From contig CM059190.1 of assembly GCA_030323885.1 (NCBI GenBank), positions 88,387,865 to 88,451,864 of the forward strand: 64,000 bases of DNA, written 5' to 3'. The stretch is from Branchipolynoe longqiensis. Lineage: Eukaryota; Annelida; Polychaeta; Phyllodocida; Polynoidae. Positions 63,251-64,000 of this stretch are shown here, in pieces; positions within the stretch are counted from its first letter, which is position 1; every line of letters begins with the position of its first letter. The position numbers and the translations under genes are program-made. The notes under the pieces were generated by a model. It did not search any database. It was not told the DNA's origin and was given only the letters and a program-made list of their open reading frames with translations.

Positions 63251-63885
63251 CATATGATTAAAGGCTGATATATCTTTTCCCGCGATCTCATAAAGTTGCA
63301 TAATCCAATGATCTTCCGTTTCTGCAATACACTATTTCAAATAAATATATTATGGTGATTGTCATAATCTACTTTACTTTACTTTAAAGTAAATTTTTTG
63401 AACGGGGTAGCTTTGGAGATATTTGAAGCGAAAATATGCCAAATCGATTTTGGCGTGCAAACCTAAATGCTGAACGTTGGGCTTATTTAGTCGTTTTCAA
63501 GAGCAGAGCAATGAATTTTGATGGAGTGCAACCATATCTAACAGGAATGAAAGTGGTCTCAGTGGGGGAAAAACAGAAATCGATGGTGAGAAGGCTTATA
63601 ATAAATACAGTCACAAGAATGACAGCCGAGAGTGCTCTTCAAGCAGAGACCATAATAATTGGTCATAGGCATAGTGCAACGGCTATGCTTGGAGAGAACT
63701 GTATGAACCTGACTTCTGGGAATCCCTTTTGATTCACTGACAGGGCTAACTAAGCCTATGAAAGGATTTCCACGTTTTCATGGAAATGCACCACTTGCAT
63801 CTACTACTCGAACTGACCGACCACAGCAATTCCCTGACAGTACTGAGCCTACCAAAGGCTTTCCGTTGTTTTCTTGTTAGCGAAA
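63251..63885. other. Non-coding interval between CAAC arrays
   Basis: 63285-63480 resembles the dispersed repeat at 12885-13353 in reverse orientation. The frame from 63436 (98 codons) has no recognisable features. Two diverged direct copies of about 60 bp lie near 63735 and 63830 (CTGACAG...GCCTA...AAGG...TTTCC). Confidence 0.45.
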
Positions 63886-64000
63886 ATCCACCACAACAAC
63901 CAATCCACAATCAACATCCAACAACCAACAACCAACAACCAACCACCAACCAACCAACAACAACCAAACGAACAACAACAATTCCACAATCAATCAACAG
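63886..64000. repeat. CAAC-type minisatellite, second array
   Basis: Same unit as at 62585-63250, including AACAACAACAATTCCACAAT near the window end. The array is cut by the window border. Confidence 0.93.

Overview
The window is a 64-kb piece of an animal nuclear genome, most likely a marine invertebrate. It shows spliced exons with GT/AG borders, a metazoan-type chain of calcium-binding EGF-like exons, DIRS, Gypsy and LINE retrotransposons, tRNA-derived SINEs, long microsatellites, TTAGGG-like telomeric motifs and a 500-base N gap. I see no bacterial operons and cannot name the species. Most of the window is transposon relics and simple repeats.

Layout. 1-13.8 kb: a microsatellite-rich minisatellite, clusters of tRNA-derived SINEs, and a deleted DIRS-type retrotransposon (4.5-8.1 kb) with inverted ends, a broken gag, almost no reverse transcriptase and a broken tyrosine recombinase. 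13.8-18 kb: CT-rich DNA, the assembly gap (14261-14760), and GC-rich CGACGG-type palindromic repeats, including a 1.55-kb element with terminal inverted repeats whose centre is a foldback carrying telomere-like DNA in its loop. 18-27.9 kb: mostly unannotatable AT-rich DNA, one LINE 3' end, a 2 x 400 bp tandem duplication, a CCATCA-type minisatellite and one weak candidate exon.

28-49 kb, minus strand: the one convincing host gene. It ends in an exon for a transmembrane helix with a short cytoplasmic tail (28054-28190). Upstream lie eight intact 123-bp, phase 1-1 EGF-like exons of two alternating types (A and B), carried in 2.1-kb tandem units. One type-A exon has been mostly deleted and another is interrupted by an LTR retrotransposon. 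A further spliced exon (48842-48977, phase 0-1) may be a more 5' part of the same gene. Each tandem unit also carries a DIRS-derived block with a near-perfect hairpin. A Gypsy element, a LINE tail, an LTR element and DIRS RNase H/recombinase remnants have invaded the region between 38.2 and 47.9 kb.

49-64 kb: a 34-bp minisatellite split by a 957-bp inverted-repeat element, two LINEs (one a large I/Nimb-like copy, 51.8-55.1 kb), two related gag-like regions of very different base composition, a nearly complete but broken Gypsy pol (58.3-61.2 kb), and CAAC-type minisatellites.

The most interesting content is the actively reshaped EGF exon array feeding a membrane-anchored protein. Phase-symmetric exons there have been duplicated, deleted and hit by transposons without the remaining exons losing a compatible reading phase.
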